Assembly (NCBI GenBank): GCA_010645155.1
Contig: JAAGOF010000051.1
Coordinates: 553,618 to 617,617, forward strand
From: Tigriopus japonicus
Taxonomy: Eukaryota > Arthropoda > Copepoda > Harpacticoida > Harpacticidae
Length of the DNA stretch: 64,000 nucleotides
Reading direction: 5' to 3'
The notes under the pieces were generated by a model. The model ran no database searches, was not told the DNA's origin, and was given only the letters and a program-made list of their open reading frames with translations. Of this stretch, positions 62,598-64,000 are shown piece after piece. Every line of letters begins with the position of its first letter. Within the stretch, counting starts at the first letter, position 1. The position numbers were made by a program, and so were the translations under genes.

Positions 62598-64000
62598 AGC
62601 TAGAATGAAACATTTCAAATTTTACATTACTTTTGTGACTTCAGAAACTGTTTTGTGACTCCTCTGTTATTTTGAAACAAACAACGCATCACCGACATTT
62701 TTTCATCTTTACACTTGATATTCACAAAAAGCATCGGTGAAATACGGAGGGTCCAATAAAACTGGATTCAGCAAGAATTTTTTTCTTAGTTCTACGCTCT
62801 ACAGTATGGTCAAAAATGTCTTCTAGTGAAAGGTCATGAATACTAAACAAATGACCCGAGTTGGAAATGTCGTCCTTTTTCAAATTTTGTTTGAGGTCCA
62901 TTTTCTGGTGAAACAAATTTTTCCACAAAAAGACGTATTCTGCTCTTCATCAATTTCATTAATTCTACAAAGCAAGGTCACATGGCTCCAAGTAGAACCT
63001 GCCAACCAAGTAGGATAAAATTATCATGTTATCTTGAAAACAATCCCATCATTTTCATTAAGGGTGCGTGTTCTTTTGAGCTTAGATATCCGTAGTTTTG
63101 AGGATGATTGCCCCAAACCCATATGTGACTTTTAGTTGTGGTTTAAAAGTGTAGCAGTCGGTCCTCCAAGAAGCGGTAGATACAAATTATTTGAAAAGGC
63201 TTAGTCAGCAATTGGTGATTTTGTGAGGAGATTTGGCTTTGAGGACATGTTTCAGATCCTAGAAGTTGTGGGACGTATTACTGATTATCAGAGACCGGAT
63301 TTAAAATTCATTAAATATAAATTTATTACATTAAGTATAAGTCTTTGGTTGTCTGGTTTTTGGAATCGCAAGATGACTTCATCAAAAATGTATCAAAATG
63401 CTTTTGGACTTCGATAGTCTGGTAAATGTTGTTGTTGCTAACCGAGGTCGTCCTCACCTCCTCTATAGTCACAGAGAGATGGCCGCACTTACTTGACGTG
63501 TCACACCACCGCAATGACATCCCCCGGCCCTGACAGCCCTTGCCCGCATTCGAGAAGGTGGAGGGAGGTTGTTGTCTCGACTAGCCTGTGAAGCTCGGGG
63601 AAAAATTTCGGGGAACAAGGACATTGAAATGTCTTTGTTCATTATTTTGCTCTTTCAATTTGATTTTCAAATTTTTGGTCATTATTTTTTTCAATGTAAA
63701 AAAAGTTATGACTCAAAAAACATCAATTTCCAATCCGGTTTCTACTGATTATGTTGGCAACTATGCAAAATATAAAAGCACTTCATGATAATAACGCGGA
63801 TCAAAAGAGAGTGGGTACAAAATGGTGCCAATCACAAAAGCACCACTTCAAATCAGAGACAAATCATAACAGGTTTGACTCTCCTTTATTTGACTAGACA
63901 TACCCGTATTTATACATAGTAGAAATGACTAGAATGAGTGACTAGAATACGAGCATGAGCTATGACTCAACATTTCCCTTTCCGGGGGGCGGGTCGACGG
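62598..64000. other. No gene recognised
   Basis: A/T-rich sequence with short frames only. From about 63425 composition changes to more GC-rich sequence. The last 130 bases hold CTCCTTTATTT, CCGTATTTATACA and repeated GACTAGAAT, which could be part of an LTR or other element continuing past the window; this is a guess. Later exons of the coiled-coil gene may also be hidden here. Confidence 0.3.

Overview
This is nuclear DNA from an animal, most likely an arthropod and plausibly a crustacean such as a copepod. Genes are split by GT-AG introns, many of only 50-110 bp. The recognisable proteins are metazoan: an SLC35B3-type transporter, DDX43, a Kelch-like protein, RPA1, SLX4 and a class B1 neuropeptide receptor. 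Large stretches between genes hold small DNA transposons and tRNA-derived SINEs. The copepod assignment is an inference. There are no bacterial operons, CRISPR arrays or phage genes. All splice junctions were read by eye from frame, phase and GT-AG consensus.

Layout. 1-2.4 kb: the 3' end of a PM20D1-like peptidase gene converges on a three-exon SLC35B3 (PAPS transporter) gene. 2.4-9 kb: a 900-bp hAT-like element, a small ubiquitin-like gene and a decayed LINE reverse transcriptase. 9-11.8 kb: an intronless DDX43-type helicase closely followed by a small membrane-protein gene. 13.7-18.8 kb: a five-exon Kelch-like gene converging on a six-exon RPA1 gene. 19.4-21.1 kb: a hAT-like element nested inside another. 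21.4-26.8 kb: a small membrane-protein gene 66 bp upstream of SLX4, whose intron carries transposon remains. 27-39.6 kb: a class B1 GPCR gene of at least nine exons, with an intronless coiled-coil gene and a SINE in one intron. 39.6-53 kb: no convincing gene, but a dense set of transposons, including one SINE split by two separate hAT-like insertions. 53-62.5 kb: a very large gene for a predicted secreted coiled-coil protein of at least 2,134 residues. 62.5-64 kb: no gene recognised.

Biology. RPA1 (single-strand DNA binding) and SLX4 (nuclease scaffold) both serve genome maintenance, but nothing shows that their proximity is functional. DDX43 is an RNA helicase, SLC35B3 feeds Golgi sulfation, and the GPCR is a peptide-hormone receptor. 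The least explained features are the giant coiled-coil protein, the two tightly spaced gene pairs, and the hAT-like community: seven elements bounded by inverted repeats, five of them with exact 8-bp target-site duplications.
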